Counted from the stretch's first letter, positions 15,206-25,024 are shown. The stretch is 64,000 bases of DNA from Bizionia paragorgiae (GCF_900107625.1 NZ_FNQK01000007.1:118804-182803), one strand, 5' to 3'. Notes: a model not told the origin generated them from the sequence alone. Program-made: numbers and translations.

Positions 15206-18200
15206 CTAATTAATTTCTTGAGGAGTTTCGTTAGTATCTACTTCTGGAGCGCCAGAAACACGTTCTTGTAACCATTGGAAAACCACAAACAATACTGGAA
15301 TGACAAACACCCCAACTACAGTACCTATTAACAACCCACCGGCAGCACCAGTACCAATAGAATTATTTCCTGCTGCACCTACACCTCTTGCTAACACTAA
15401 AGGCAATAGCCCTAAAATAAAGGCAAAAGAGGTCATTAAAATCGGACGTAATCTTACTTTTGCCCCATCAATTGCAGCATCAACTAACGATAAGCCTTGT
15501 TGGCGGCGTTGAATCGCAAACTCCACAATTAGAATCGCATTCTTTGCTAATAATCCTAATAGCATGATTAATGCAATCTGGAAATATATATTATTTTCAA
15601 GTCCTGAAAAATAGGTGGTTAAATAAGCTCCCGCAACACCAATTGGCAGAGAAAAAATAACCACTAATGGTAACAAGTAACTTTCGTATTGTGCCGATAA
15701 AAAGAAATATACAAACAGGATACTAATCATAAAAATAACCGCCGATTGTCCTGAAGACGCAATCTCCTCTCTAGTAATTCCTGAAAACTCTACTTTATAA
15801 CCTTCCGGCAGACTTTCTTTTGCAATAGCGTTTATTTTAGCAATAGCATCCCCAGAACTATATCCTGGTGCTGTCGATCCGTTTACGGTTACCGCATTAA
15901 ATAAGTTAAAACGGTTTACGGTTTGCGGACCATAAGTTCTATTTAATGTTACAAACTGCGAAATAGGCGTCATGTCACCACTAGGCGTTTTTACAAACAT
16001 ACTATTTAAACTTGCCTCGTCTGTTCTATCCTCTGGTAACGACTGCACAAATACACGGAACTGTTTACCGAAGCGACTAAAATCGGCTACATAATTACCA
16101 CCTATATACCCTTGTAAGGCAGATAGAATTGCACTTGTTGAAATACCTGCTTCTTTAGCACGCTCAATATTAATATCTAATTCCAATTGCGGATAATTCG
16201 TACTAAATGAGTTCGATGCGAATCCGATTTCAGGTTGTTGGTTTAACAGGCCAACAAATTCGGTTGCTGTAGCATCCAATTCTGTTAACGGATTAGCCCC
16301 ACGGTCTAATAATCGCATTTCAAAACCATCGGCACTACCAAATCCTGGTACACTTGGCGGGGTAAAGAAAATAATATTAGCATCAGGAATAACAGCTGCC
16401 TTAGCAAATAACTGTCCGATAATAGCATCAACAGATTCTGAATCAGAGGTGCGTTCCTCCCAGCTATCTAGAATAAGGAATCCCATAGCATTCGAACTCC
16501 CTTCTCCAGAGAAAAAGTTTCGACCGCTAATAAAGGTTGCTCCTTTAACACCTTTAATTTCTTTTATACTCTCATTAAGGATTTCAGTCACTTGGAACGA
16601 ACGGTCTAATGAAGAACCTGGAGGCAACTGTGCATTCATAAAAATAACCCCACGGTCTTCAGCAGGTACAAATCCTGTACGAATGTTATTACTCATCCAA
16701 AAAATACCAAACACACTAATACCTAATATGGCAACAGTAACCCATTTATGTTTGATTAAAAAGCCTAATGAGGCCACATATTTATTAGTGGTTGCATTAA
16801 AACCAGTATTAAAAGCGTCGTAAAAACGCTGCATAAAGCTTCTCTTTTTATTCGGATCGTCATTATGTGGCTTTAAGAAAATAGCACATAATGCTGGCGT
16901 TAAAGTCAAGGCATTAATCGCCGAAATAAATATGGCAATCATTAAGGTTACACCAAACTGCTCGTAAAATACTCCCGAAGGTCCTTTTATAAAGGTAATA
17001 GGAATAAATACCGCCATCATCACTAAAGTAATGGATACAATAGCTCCACTAATTTCGCTCATGGCAGAGATCGATGCTTTTTTAGCATCAGTATATCCTT
17101 CTTCCAATTTAGCATGTACGGCTTCTACGACTACAATGGCATCATCCACCACAATACCAATGGCCAGAAGTAATGCAAAAAGTGTAAGTAAGTTTATCGA
17201 GTAACCAAAAAGATTTAAGAAAAAGAAGGTACCGACAATAGATACTGGAACAGCAATTGCTGGAATTAAAGTCGATTTAAAATCTTGTAAAAAGACAAAC
17301 ACCACAAGGAATACCAATAAAAAGGCTTCAATCAAGGTTGTTTTTACCTTACCAATAGAAGCTGTTAAGAACTTATTAGTATCGTAATTTACGATATAAT
17401 CAATCCCTTCAGGGAAATCTTCTTTTAACTCGTCTAAGCGCTCATAAATTTCATTAATAATATCCTGAGCATTAGATCCTGGTGTTTGAAAAACTCCAAA
17501 ACTTAATGAAGGATACCCTCTAGAACGAGATAAAGAAGAGTAAGAAAAGGCATCTAGCTCTACTTTGGCTACATCTTTAACTCTTAAAAACTGACCGTTT
17601 CCTAAGGCCTTAATAACAACATCCCCATATTCTTCAGCCGTTTTATAACGTCCTTTATATTTAATAACATACTCGAACGACTCACCAGCATTTTGCCCTA
17701 GAGACCCCGAAGCCGCCTCTAAACTTTGCTCGTTAATAGCCTGTGTGACTTCTCTAGGCTCTAATTTATAAGCCGCCATTTTAGCAGGATCTAACCAAAT
17801 ACGCATCGCGTAATTTTTAGCTCCAAAAGCATTTACAGCACCTACACCATTAATACGCTGTAGTTCTGGAATGACGTTAATATTTAAATAATTCTGAATA
17901 AAGGTATCGTCGTACTCAGGATTTGTAGAATATAATCCCGCATATAACAAGGCCGAATTTTGCTGCTTCGCTGTAATCACTCCCGCTCGTATTACCTCCG
18001 AAGGTAATAAGGCATTAGCACGAGACACACGGTTTTGAACGTTTACTGCCGCAATATCAGGATCATAACCTTGCTCGAAAAACACCTGTATAGATGCCGA
18101 ACCAGAGTTACTGGCTGTAGAGGTGATGTAAGTCATCCCTTCTACACCATTAATTTGCTCTTCGATAGGAACGATAACACTTTCTAATATCGTTTCTGCA

Positions 18201-18358
18201 TTCGCCCCTGGATAAGAAGCGTTTACTTGCACTGTTGGAGGTGCAATATCAGGGTATTGGGTCACCGGTAATTCGGCAAGTCCTAAAACCCCAAGAATTA
18301 CGATGATAATGGATATGACCGTTGATAATACCGGTCTTTCAATAAATTTTTTGAACAT
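15206..18358 (-). CDS. RND efflux pump, HAE1 (AcrB) type
   Basis: A 1050-residue inner membrane proton-driven exporter. It has the usual twelve transmembrane helices and two large periplasmic loops, beginning FKKFIERPVLSTVISIIIV and LAELPVTQYPDIAPPTVQV. The proton-relay residues are visible: the Asp pair in GIVVDDAIVVVEAV of helix 4 and the Lys in GLLAKNAILIVEFA of helix 10. It is the hydrophobe/amphiphile (HAE1) class that exports drugs, dyes or bile-like compounds; the substrate here is unknown. It lies between the adaptor (seven bases away) and the outer membrane factor genes. Confidence 0.95.
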   Translation of the reverse strand: MFKKFIERPVLSTVISIIIVILGVLGLAELPVTQYPDIAPPTVQVNASYPGANAETILESVIVPIEEQINGVEGMTYITSTASNSGSASIQVFFEQGYDPDIAAVNVQNRVSRANALLPSEVIRAGVITAKQQNSALLYAGLYSTNPEYDDTFIQNYLNINVIPELQRINGVGAVNAFGAKNYAMRIWLDPAKMAAYKLEPREVTQAINEQSLEAASGSLGQNAGESFEYVIKYKGRYKTAEEYGDVVIKALGNGQFLRVKDVAKVELDAFSYSSLSRSRGYPSLSFGVFQTPGSNAQDIINEIYERLDELKEDFPEGIDYIVNYDTNKFLTASIGKVKTTLIEAFLLVFLVVFVFLQDFKSTLIPAIAVPVSIVGTFFFLNLFGYSINLLTLFALLLAIGIVVDDAIVVVEAVHAKLEEGYTDAKKASISAMSEISGAIVSITLVMMAVFIPITFIKGPSGVFYEQFGVTLMIAIFISAINALTLTPALCAIFLKPHNDDPNKKRSFMQRFYDAFNTGFNATTNKYVASLGFLIKHKWVTVAILGISVFGIFWMSNNIRTGFVPAEDRGVIFMNAQLPPGSSLDRSFQVTEILNESIKEIKGVKGATFISGRNFFSGEGSSNAMGFLILDSWEERTSDSESVDAIIGQLFAKAAVIPDANIIFFTPPSVPGFGSADGFEMRLLDRGANPLTELDATATEFVGLLNQQPEIGFASNSFSTNYPQLELDINIERAKEAGISTSAILSALQGYIGGNYVADFSRFGKQFRVFVQSLPEDRTDEASLNSMFVKTPSGDMTPISQFVTLNRTYGPQTVNRFNLFNAVTVNGSTAPGYSSGDAIAKINAIAKESLPEGYKVEFSGITREEIASSGQSAVIFMISILFVYFFLSAQYESYLLPLVVIFSLPIGVAGAYLTTYFSGLENNIYFQIALIMLLGLLAKNAILIVEFAIQRRQQGLSLVDAAIDGAKVRLRPILMTSFAFILGLLPLVLARGVGAAGNNSIGTGAAGGLLIGTVVGVFVIPVLFVVFQWLQERVSGAPEVDTNETPQEIN

Positions 18359-18365
18359 ACTTTTA

Positions 18366-19484
18366 TTATTTAAAAACGGTATTAAACGATTTTACAATAC
18401 TATCCATAGAAATTGGCATAGGCTTAATTTTACTTCCAGGTCCTAATTTATTAATACCCTTTGCTAAAATAGTTTCTCCTTTTTCTAATCCGCTTTCAAC
18501 GATATATAATCGGTTTGCAGTTGCTTTAATTGCAATTGGTCTTGTAACTAACGAATCACCTTGTACTCCATAAACATAGTACTTACCTTGTCTTTCAAAC
18601 GTAGACTCGGCTGGTACAACTAAAGCATTTTTAAAGGTATTTGGAACTAAAACCGTACCACTACTTCCGTTTCTTAACACACCCGATGCATTCGAAAACT
18701 TCGCTCTAAAAGTGATTGTACCTGTTTGCTGATTGATATCACCTGTAATTGTTTCTATAGTTCCTTCTTGTTCATAAAACGCATTGTTTGCCAATTTTAA
18801 TTTTACTTTTGGAAAATTCGCGATTTTATCTTGATACGTTTCGCCTTCAGCCTCAGCAATAAAATCGATAAATTGCTTTTCGTTCATTGAGAAATAAGCA
18901 AACACATTATCTATAGACGACACATTGGTTATAGGTAAAGGATCTTGAGCACTTACTAACGCACCTTTTCTATAATTTATAGATCCTACAACACCATTTA
19001 CCGGACTTTTTACATTAGCATAGTTAATATTAGCAGCAACACCATTATAGGCACTTTTTGCTTGTGCTAATCTTGCTTTAGCAGTTTCTAACTGCACTTT
19101 GCTAATAATGTTTTTTTCTACTAACGGTTTAAGTTTATCAACCTCAACTTGTGCAGCATTAACATTCGCTTTTGAAGCCTCTGCATCTTGACTTAAAGCA
19201 GCCGTTTCTAATTTAAATAATAGTTGCCCCTGTTTTACAACATCACCCTCGTCCACTAATACATTTTTAATATATCCTGATACCTTAGGTCTAACATCAC
19301 TATTAACTTCTCCTTCAATACGTGTTGGAAAACTATTATACGATGTAATGGTTTGATTTTCGACTTTCACCACTGGGTAAGGCATGACACGAGGTGCTTG
19401 TTGTTGTGGTTCCTTTTCGCCACAACTTGATAAAATAAGCACTAAACTTAGCACAAACAGACTATGTATTGAGTTGATTTTCAT
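18366..19484 (-). CDS. RND efflux periplasmic adaptor (membrane fusion protein)
   Basis: A 372-residue lipoprotein adaptor with signal ending LSSC (Cys21). It has the split barrel-sandwich/lipoyl domain (about residues 60-95, VRPKVSGYIKNVLVDEGDVVKQGQLLF, and 150-185), an alpha-hairpin between the two (about 95-150), then the beta-barrel and the membrane-proximal domain. It links the pump at 15206 to the outer membrane factor. It follows the GbsR-type regulator by 17 bases. Confidence 0.92.
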   Translation of the reverse strand: MKINSIHSLFVLSLVLILSSCGEKEPQQQAPRVMPYPVVKVENQTITSYNSFPTRIEGEVNSDVRPKVSGYIKNVLVDEGDVVKQGQLLFKLETAALSQDAEASKANVNAAQVEVDKLKPLVEKNIISKVQLETAKARLAQAKSAYNGVAANINYANVKSPVNGVVGSINYRKGALVSAQDPLPITNVSSIDNVFAYFSMNEKQFIDFIAEAEGETYQDKIANFPKVKLKLANNAFYEQEGTIETITGDINQQTGTITFRAKFSNASGVLRNGSSGTVLVPNTFKNALVVPAESTFERQGKYYVYGVQGDSLVTRPIAIKATANRLYIVESGLEKGETILAKGINKLGPGSKIKPMPISMDSIVKSFNTVFK

Positions 19485-19501
19485 TGATTTGGTGTTTATA
19501 G

Positions 19502-20005
19502 TTAAGATTTATTATTCTTGTTTTCTAATTTTTGTTTTAAATGTTTCATGGTTGCCGATGCTTCTTCGATAAATTTTAAATAATCGTTATGAAAACTTAA
19601 ATCGAAACGCTCCTCTTCGGTACTTGACTCTAAAGCATTAATAGACTCTTTATAGCTTTTAACTTCCAAGTGCAGTTGTTTTTCTTCATCCCATCCCATT
19701 AACATTTCGTCTATATTTCGGATGATATTATCATGATTAACCACAAAATATTTTTTGCGATCGCCCACTTTTGTGAAGTATTTTATACGATTTGCATCTT
19801 GTAAGTGGTGTAAATGTGTAGAAATTGTACTTTTACTCGCTAATAACCGGTTTACTAAATCTTCGAAAGTAGTTCCTACTTTGCCTGTTAGGATAATATA
19901 GGCTAAAACCCGAGCAGCAACCGGAGCTAAATGCTCTTTGTTCTCAATATGAACTCCCAATTTCTCGACGAGTTCTGTTTTTTTCTCACAAATAGGTACT
20001 GCCAT
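19502..20005 (-). CDS. GbsR/MarR-family regulator of the efflux operon
   Basis: A 167-residue winged-helix regulator of the GbsR branch of MarR. The DNA-binding part is about residues 35-95 (VLAYIILTGKVGTTFEDLVNRLLASKSTIST...LHHLQDANRIKY), followed by a dimerising coiled-coil helix. It is the first gene of the efflux operon, so repression of its own promoter and the pump is the likely job. A dyad overlapping the promoter at 20049-20073 is the candidate site. Confidence 0.85.
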   Translation of the reverse strand: MAVPICEKKTELVEKLGVHIENKEHLAPVAARVLAYIILTGKVGTTFEDLVNRLLASKSTISTHLHHLQDANRIKYFTKVGDRKKYFVVNHDNIIRNIDEMLMGWDEEKQLHLEVKSYKESINALESSTEEERFDLSFHNDYLKFIEEASATMKHLKQKLENKNNKS

Positions 20006-20035
20006 TTTTATATACTATTATAAAATTTAAAAGTA

Positions 20036-20043
20036 CAAAAATA
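20036..20043 (-). promoter_or_regulatory. -7 box of the efflux operon promoter
   Basis: Read on the minus strand this is TATTTTTG, an exact TAnnTTTG match, 31 bases before the regulator's start codon. The palindrome at 20049-20073 sits immediately upstream, over the -33 region. Confidence 0.6.
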
Positions 20044-20048
20044 CAATA

Positions 20049-20073
20049 CGTTCGGTTTCATCCGAACCAAACG
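20049..20073. promoter_or_regulatory. Palindromic operator candidate of the efflux operon
   Basis: GTTCGG (20050-20055) and CCGAAC (20062-20067) form a perfect dyad with a six-base spacer. A wider dyad, CGTTCGGTT (20049-20057) against AACCAAACG (20065-20073), has one mismatch. The position over the -33 region suits repression by the GbsR/MarR protein encoded directly downstream. Confidence 0.6.
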
Positions 20074-20092
20074 AAGTTAAAAAAACGTTAAA

Positions 20093-20122
20093 TAAAAAAA
20101 AAACCGATATCGCTATCGGTTT
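20093..20122 (-). terminator. Rho-independent terminator of pheS
   Basis: AAACCGATA (20101-20109) and TATCGGTTT (20114-20122) form a perfect nine-base-pair stem; on the minus strand the loop is GCGA (GNRA type) and a long T-run follows. It lies 30 bases after the pheS stop. Confidence 0.92.
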
Positions 20123-20151
20123 ATAAGGTTATAATAAAACGTAACTAAACG

Positions 20152-21168
20152 TTATAAAGCACTTTTAAATTGTTTTAAGAAACGCACATCATTTTCGCTT
20201 AACAGTCTAATATCGCTAATTTGATGTAATAGCATCGCAATTCGATCTATACCTACTCCAAATGCAAAACCAGAGTATACCTCAGGATCGATATTACAGT
20301 TTGTTAACACATTAGGATCAACCATACCGCAACCTCCAATTTCTAACCATCCAGTACCTTTTGTAATCTTATAATCGGTTTCTGATTCTAGTCCCCAATA
20401 CACATCAATTTCTGCACTAGGCTCTGTAAATGGAAAGTATGACGGACGCAATCTAATTTTAGATTTCCCAAACATTTCGGTTGTAAAATATTGTAGTGTT
20501 TGTTTTAAATCGGCAAAACTCACATCCTTATCTATATATAAACCTTCTACTTGGTGGAAAAAACAATGTGAACGCGAGGAAATAGCTTCGTTTCTATACA
20601 CGCGACCTGGAGAAATAGTACGAATAGGCGGTGTATTGTTTTCCATATAACGCACTTGTACCGAGCTGGTATGCGTACGCAATAATATATCTGGATCGGT
20701 TTGAATAAAAAACGTGTCTTGCATATCACGTGCCGGATGGTATTCTGGCAAGTTCAATGCTGTAAAATTATGCCAATCATCTTCTATTTCTGGCCCTTCA
20801 CTAACGTTAAATCCAATATTAGAAAAGATATCGATAATTTGATTTTTAACAAGTGAAATAGGATGTCTCGCTCCTATAGAAATAGGATCACCAGGTCTTG
20901 AAAGATCGCCATTTAGAGACGCTTCCTCTGTACTTTCCAACTCACTTTTTAAAGCATTTACTTTATCTTGAGCTGTATTTTTTAGCTGATTAATGGCTTG
21001 ACCAAATTCTTTTTTCTGATCGTTAGCAACATTCTTAAACTCTGCAAAATACGTATTAAGCAGTCCTTTTTTACCTAAATATTGTATTCTAAAGGCTTCT
21101 ACTTCTTCTATAGATTGCGCTGTAAAAGCTTCTGCTTCTGCTATAAGTTCTTTTATCTTATCTATCAT
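20152..21168 (-). CDS. pheS: Phenylalanine-tRNA ligase alpha subunit
   Basis: A 338-residue class II aminoacyl-tRNA synthetase subunit that charges tRNA-Phe as part of an alpha2-beta2 enzyme. The N-terminal coiled-coil arm (residues 1-90) is followed by the catalytic core: [14 protein letters not shown], motif 2 in [37 protein letters not shown], and motif 3 [13 protein letters not shown] near the end. Length is normal. The beta subunit pheT is not in this window. It stands alone with its own terminator. Confidence 0.96.
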   Translation of the reverse strand: MIDKIKELIAEAEAFTAQSIEEVEAFRIQYLGKKGLLNTYFAEFKNVANDQKKEFGQAINQLKNTAQDKVNALKSELESTEEASLNGDLSRPGDPISIGARHPISLVKNQIIDIFSNIGFNVSEGPEIEDDWHNFTALNLPEYHPARDMQDTFFIQTDPDILLRTHTSSVQVRYMENNTPPIRTISPGRVYRNEAISSRSHCFFHQVEGLYIDKDVSFADLKQTLQYFTTEMFGKSKIRLRPSYFPFTEPSAEIDVYWGLESETDYKITKGTGWLEIGGCGMVDPNVLTNCNIDPEVYSGFAFGVGIDRIAMLLHQISDIRLLSENDVRFLKQFKSAL

Positions 21169-21238
21169 AATATCTTGTGATTACCGATCACTTAGTAATT
21201 AAAACGGCTGCAAATTTACTGTTTTTTTTGTGATTTTT

Positions 21239-21320
21239 GCGTTAAGGATAGCAGCGATATCCTTTTTGCGCTTTTTGCAAAAAGATTTAGCGCATAGCCT
21301 GACCCTTTGGGTAACGCCCT
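21239..21320 (-). repeat. Intergenic stem-loop repeat, copy 2
   Basis: Reverse-oriented copy of the element at 12448-12535. On the minus strand it begins GGGCGTTACCCAAAGGGTC and contains the ACCC-AAA-GGGT hairpin, the palindrome CTTTTTGCAAAAAG and a GGATA/TATCC stem. It fills the space between pheS and the 118-residue unknown gene. Confidence 0.75.
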
Positions 21321-21325
21321 AATAT

Positions 21326-21682
21326 TTATTGTATATAATCGTTTTCTACAAAGTAATTAACCAAGGCTTCTTTCATTAAAACACTCTGTTCACCAGCTTT
21401 TAAATGTGGCAATTCTTCTTTAATAGTGTAATGTGGCCAGCCTTCTTCGTCGACATAATCCAGTTCATAATAGCCGTAAGGGCTGAGTAATTTGCAGATG
21501 GCAATATGCATTAAATCGAGTTTGTGGTCTTTTTTAAAACGACGGTGTAGTTGCCCTAATTCCTGAACGCCAACCAAGTAAATAATTGCGTCTAAGTCTA
21601 GGGGGTCTCCGTCGGCAAACTGTGCAGAAAGCCTATCTACAAGCAATTCCCAACGTTCTTTTAATTGTGTGTCTCTTGACAT
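21326..21682 (-). CDS. Conserved flavobacterial protein of unknown function, 118 aa
   Basis: A 118-residue soluble protein with no signal peptide or membrane helix that I do not recognise beyond being conserved-looking. It is acidic, with DGDPLDLDAIIYLVGVQELGQLHRRFKKDHKLDLMH and YYELDYVDEEGWPHY as prominent blocks. A short dyad, TCCTGA-tt-TCAGGA (21690-21703), lies eight bases upstream of its start codon. It stands alone and is divergent from the cvpA-type gene. Confidence 0.65.
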   Translation of the reverse strand: MSRDTQLKERWELLVDRLSAQFADGDPLDLDAIIYLVGVQELGQLHRRFKKDHKLDLMHIAICKLLSPYGYYELDYVDEEGWPHYTIKEELPHLKAGEQSVLMKEALVNYFVENDYIQ

Positions 21683-21803
21683 ATATGAATCCTGATTTCA
21701 GGAGGTCTTTTTAATTAGTGATATTTTATTGATAATTAAACCTAAAACAGTGGTTTTTGAGTCTAAATCATGAATTTACAACGTAAAACACAAAGGTATT
21801 TGG

Positions 21804-21831
21804 TTGCAGTGGCAAAGTTAATTTATATTTG
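21804..21831 (+). promoter_or_regulatory. Canonical Bacteroidetes promoter of the cvpA gene
   Basis: TTG at 21804-21806, a 17-base spacer and TATATTTG at 21824-21831 match the Bacteroidetes -33/-7 consensus exactly, 18 bases before the start codon. This is the clearest promoter in the window. Confidence 0.75.
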
Positions 21832-21849
21832 TTAAAATTCTAAAGTATT

Positions 21850-22422
21850 ATGAGTGTTATTGATATTGTACTAGCGGCCTTATTACTATTTGGTTTGGTG
21901 CGTGGTTTTATGAAAGGGTTATTTGTAGAGATAGCCTCCTTGGTTGCGCTAGTCGCCGGGGTTTATGGAGCCATCCATTTTAGTCACTTTGCGAGTACGT
22001 ATTTAGAATCTAAAACAGAATGGAACGAGCAAACAATTAGCATTTCCGCTTTTGCTATAACCTTTGTAGTGATTATTATTGCCATTTCTCTGGCCGGAAA
22101 AGCACTGACTAAGCTCGCTAGCTTTGCCGCTTTAGGTATTTTAAACAAATTACTTGGAGGGGTTTTTGGAGCTTTAAAAATAGCACTGATTTTAAGTGTT
22201 GTATTGAGTGTTTTTAACACCATGAATAATACCTTGCCTTTTTTATCTGAAGAAGAAATCGAAGACTCAATGCTTTACGAACCCGTAAAAAGTATAGCGC
22301 CCTTAGTACTGCCTACTATTATTAAATCTTATGAAGACCAACAAGAGGATGACAGCTTAAAAGCTGGAGAAACGATAGAACCAGATGCTGACCTAAATAC
22401 AGAAAAGGATTTTACAAACTAA
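21850..22422 (+). CDS. CvpA-family membrane protein
   Basis: A 190-residue inner membrane protein with four hydrophobic helices (about residues 2-20, 25-45, 65-85 and 100-120), matching the CvpA/colicin V production family. The start MSVIDIVLAALLLFGLVRGFMKGLFVE is typical. The C-terminal 55 residues are hydrophilic and acidic. E. coli CvpA is needed for colicin V production and envelope stress tolerance; the exact function is unknown. It is a single gene with a strong promoter. Confidence 0.85.
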   Translation: MSVIDIVLAALLLFGLVRGFMKGLFVEIASLVALVAGVYGAIHFSHFASTYLESKTEWNEQTISISAFAITFVVIIIAISLAGKALTKLASFAALGILNKLLGGVFGALKIALILSVVLSVFNTMNNTLPFLSEEEIEDSMLYEPVKSIAPLVLPTIIKSYEDQQEDDSLKAGETIEPDADLNTEKDFTN

Positions 22423-22461
22423 CAGTCTTGATTTTGAGTTTACTTCTCAGTTAAATCACCT

Positions 22462-22809
22462 TTAGTTTAAAAAAAACCTATAATCGATATCATCTACAGT
22501 TAAAAATCTGCTACTTTTTTTATTCAGGATTAAGTCCTTTAGTTCTTCAATTTCGAACCGATTAAACATAAGTACCAAATTCTCTTGCTCCGATGGTATT
22601 GGAATTTTTCTATTAATATCGGCATTGGCGTATTCCGTTTCCCAATACGTACTATCTACTTTCAATAAAAAACACCTAAACTGTTTAAACTGCTCGTTAT
22701 TAAACTCAAAATAAAGATTATTAAATTCTAAGTAGTAAATATCGCAATCTTGGCAAACAGAAAGACTTCCACTTTTCCCTTTTGATAAAATTTTTAGTCT
22801 ATGGCACAT
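22462..22809 (-). CDS. DUF6686-type small protein with a CxxC motif
   Basis: A 115-residue protein starting MCHRLKIL and continuing SLSVCQDCDIYYLEFNNLYFEF. The early cysteines (Cys2, then CQDC near residue 19) could bind a metal. The composition and the C-terminal RFLTVDDIDY fit the small DUF6686 family seen in flavobacteria. I use the ATG at 22809; a GTG one codon earlier is also possible. It lies just downstream of the PepSY reductase gene, 16 bases away in the same direction, so it may belong to that operon. Confidence 0.65.
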   Translation of the reverse strand: MCHRLKILSKGKSGSLSVCQDCDIYYLEFNNLYFEFNNEQFKQFRCFLLKVDSTYWETEYANADINRKIPIPSEQENLVLMFNRFEIEELKDLILNKKSSRFLTVDDIDYRFFLN

Positions 22810-22828
22810 CACGATAATTTTTAGATGA

Positions 22829-25024
22829 TTAATAACAATCCATTTTTAATTGCTTTTTGCTCTGGTAATAGCGCAATGGCTTTTGGTTGTACTTCTCGCA
22901 AATCACATTTAAGACTTGTAAAACCCCCTTTTGCATCGCTAAGGAGCCACAAAGCATTACAACCCCATTATTTTTAAGGGTTTCGGCTACAAAAGGAGCA
23001 TCTTCTAGTAATAAATCTTGCACATATTGTTTGTTTTCTACTCTAGAAAATGCCAAATGCAATTGTGTTAACTGCTTTTTTTGTAAAGCGCTATCCAAAT
23101 CTTTTTTGTACACATTTAAAGACTGTTTTTCTCTCAATCCGTAATACAAATGAGTTTCAATTTTAGAGGTGTTTTCGTGTGTCATCCCTATAAAAGGTGC
23201 TATACCAGTGCCATTTGCCACTAGAAGAACTCGTGTTGTTTTTGACGGAAAATGGAAGGCTGAATTTCTAATAATTCGTGCTTTAAAAACTGCGTTTTCC
23301 TGAAGCGAATTAATATAATTAGAACCAAAACCATTTCTGTAATGCTTGACACTTAACTGGACATTCCCGTTTACTTTACCAATTGAATATAAACGTTCTC
23401 GATAATCGTTTTCTGGATATACCGCCAATAAATCGCCCGAATTAAAACGCTGTTTTCTGGATGGTTTTAGTGTAATAATAAAGGTATCGTCTGGATTAGA
23501 TACAACATCTGTTTTACTTATGACCTGTAAAGCTTTAGTCTGTTTTGGTGGTGATACTAATTTTTTCTGCGGAATTTCTAATACTAAACCAGAGGCTTTG
23601 TTAAAGGAATAAATCCATTGATTAAAAGCTTCCAAAGAACGATCGTTAATTTTAAAAGGTGGTAAAAACTGATGCGCTTTCTTGGCTTTAAAACCTCGGT
23701 CTACATCTAATGCAAATTGGCAAAAATCTGGGTAGGCATACGACCCAAAACCAACTACCGAAAAAGAAATAGGATACAATTGCTCGGTACTTTTTAATTG
23801 TTCTAAAAAAGTGTTCGCATTTGTTGGCGGCTCGCCTTCTCCATAAGTTGCAGTAAACACAATAATATGTTTTACTTTTTTAAACGTTTCGTACTTATTA
23901 AGCTCGGTTATATAAACTTTTTTTCCTGCTTTAATTAACTGTTTGTAAAAGGCATTAGCGAAAGGAATGGTACTACCGTTTTCTGAACCTACCAAAATAA
24001 TATACTCACATTTGTGTTTTTTAAACTTGTTTCTCAGTTTTGCCTTTTGGCGTTTTAGCGTCATTGCAAAACCAGAATAGATAAAAAACAAAATATTTAA
24101 ACAAGCGAATGCTAAAATTAAAGACCAAATAATGCTGCCTTTTCCGGTGTGGAGATTAAGACTTAACGCTGAAATAAGTGTGACTAAAGGATATTTAATC
24201 TCACTTAAAACCTCACCGGTAAATTGGTTAACAACAATTTCTTTGTCTTTTAAATAAATGGTGTAGTAATCTTCAACATCACTAGAAAACGGAAATTCAA
24301 CGGATTTAACATCGGCAAGAGGAATGTTTTTAAAAACAGTAAATGCTTCAATTTCTTGTATTGGAGTTTCCGAAATAGCTTCGAAATCTACAGTATGCGA
24401 AGCTTTACTTTCGGGCAACAGATTAAATTTTAACAGCGATAAATACACACCAGTAATCGTGATTACTATAATAGGAATTAAAGATAATCGACCTAAGACC
24501 ACGTGCCAATATTGCGCAAAATTGTCATTCACAATTTTTGAAAAAAACTTTTTAAAACTCCGTTGTCGTTTAATAATTAAAATAGCACCAGAAACGGCTA
24601 TTAAAAAGAGTAAAAAAGAACACAATCCTACAAAAAAGCGCCCGACCCCTTTTAAAAATAAAGAACGGTGCAGTGTAGTTGCAAATTGAAAAAGTTTTGA
24701 GGGTTCTACTTTTTCACCGAGATACTCGGCTGTAATGGGATTAAAATAACCATTCAAATTTTTGTTATCTTCGGTAATTACCGAAGCAGAAACAAAATCA
24801 TTTTTGTCTATTTCTAAAGCTGTTACTTCAGGGTATGTTTTTTTAAACACCGATAAGGTCTCAGCTAAAGAAGCGGTATCAAAACCATCACTTTTAAAAG
24901 GCTGAAGTTGTTCTGATATTGGCTGAAAAGCTAAAACGATTCCAGTAACGGACGCAAGAAAAACAAACACAAAAGAAGATACAGCTAAAGCAAGGTGGCT
25001 GTATCTCCAAATTGAAATAGTCAT
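22829..25024 (-). CDS. PepSY-TM / flavodoxin / FNR transmembrane reductase
   Basis: A 731-residue fusion. The N-terminal half is a PepSY-associated transmembrane protein: helices near residues 10-32, 125-150, 170-195 and 300-325, with periplasmic PepSY-type loops between them. A flavodoxin domain follows (about 340-475, LVGSENGSTIPFANAFYK, FTATYGEGEPPTNANTF). The C-terminal part is a cytochrome P450 reductase/CysJ-like FAD and NAD(P)H unit: RLYSIG near 560, LLVANGTGIAPFIGM near 605, and MLCGSLAMQKGV near 690. It should carry electrons from cytoplasmic NAD(P)H through FAD and FMN into or across the inner membrane. Linkage to DUF2271 and haem uptake genes suggests a periplasmic iron, haem or flavin acceptor. 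Confidence 0.85.
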   Translation of the reverse strand: MTISIWRYSHLALAVSSFVFVFLASVTGIVLAFQPISEQLQPFKSDGFDTASLAETLSVFKKTYPEVTALEIDKNDFVSASVITEDNKNLNGYFNPITAEYLGEKVEPSKLFQFATTLHRSLFLKGVGRFFVGLCSFLLFLIAVSGAILIIKRQRSFKKFFSKIVNDNFAQYWHVVLGRLSLIPIIVITITGVYLSLLKFNLLPESKASHTVDFEAISETPIQEIEAFTVFKNIPLADVKSVEFPFSSDVEDYYTIYLKDKEIVVNQFTGEVLSEIKYPLVTLISALSLNLHTGKGSIIWSLILAFACLNILFFIYSGFAMTLKRQKAKLRNKFKKHKCEYIILVGSENGSTIPFANAFYKQLIKAGKKVYITELNKYETFKKVKHIIVFTATYGEGEPPTNANTFLEQLKSTEQLYPISFSVVGFGSYAYPDFCQFALDVDRGFKAKKAHQFLPPFKINDRSLEAFNQWIYSFNKASGLVLEIPQKKLVSPPKQTKALQVISKTDVVSNPDDTFIITLKPSRKQRFNSGDLLAVYPENDYRERLYSIGKVNGNVQLSVKHYRNGFGSNYINSLQENAVFKARIIRNSAFHFPSKTTRVLLVANGTGIAPFIGMTHENTSKIETHLYYGLREKQSLNVYKKDLDSALQKKQLTQLHLAFSRVENKQYVQDLLLEDAPFVAETLKNNGVVMLCGSLAMQKGVLQVLNVICEKYNQKPLRYYQSKKQLKMDCY

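Noticed and set aside
13189..20005. Acquired resistance island
   Set aside because: No insertion sequence, integrase or repeat flanks the efflux operon, and composition looks like that of its neighbours.
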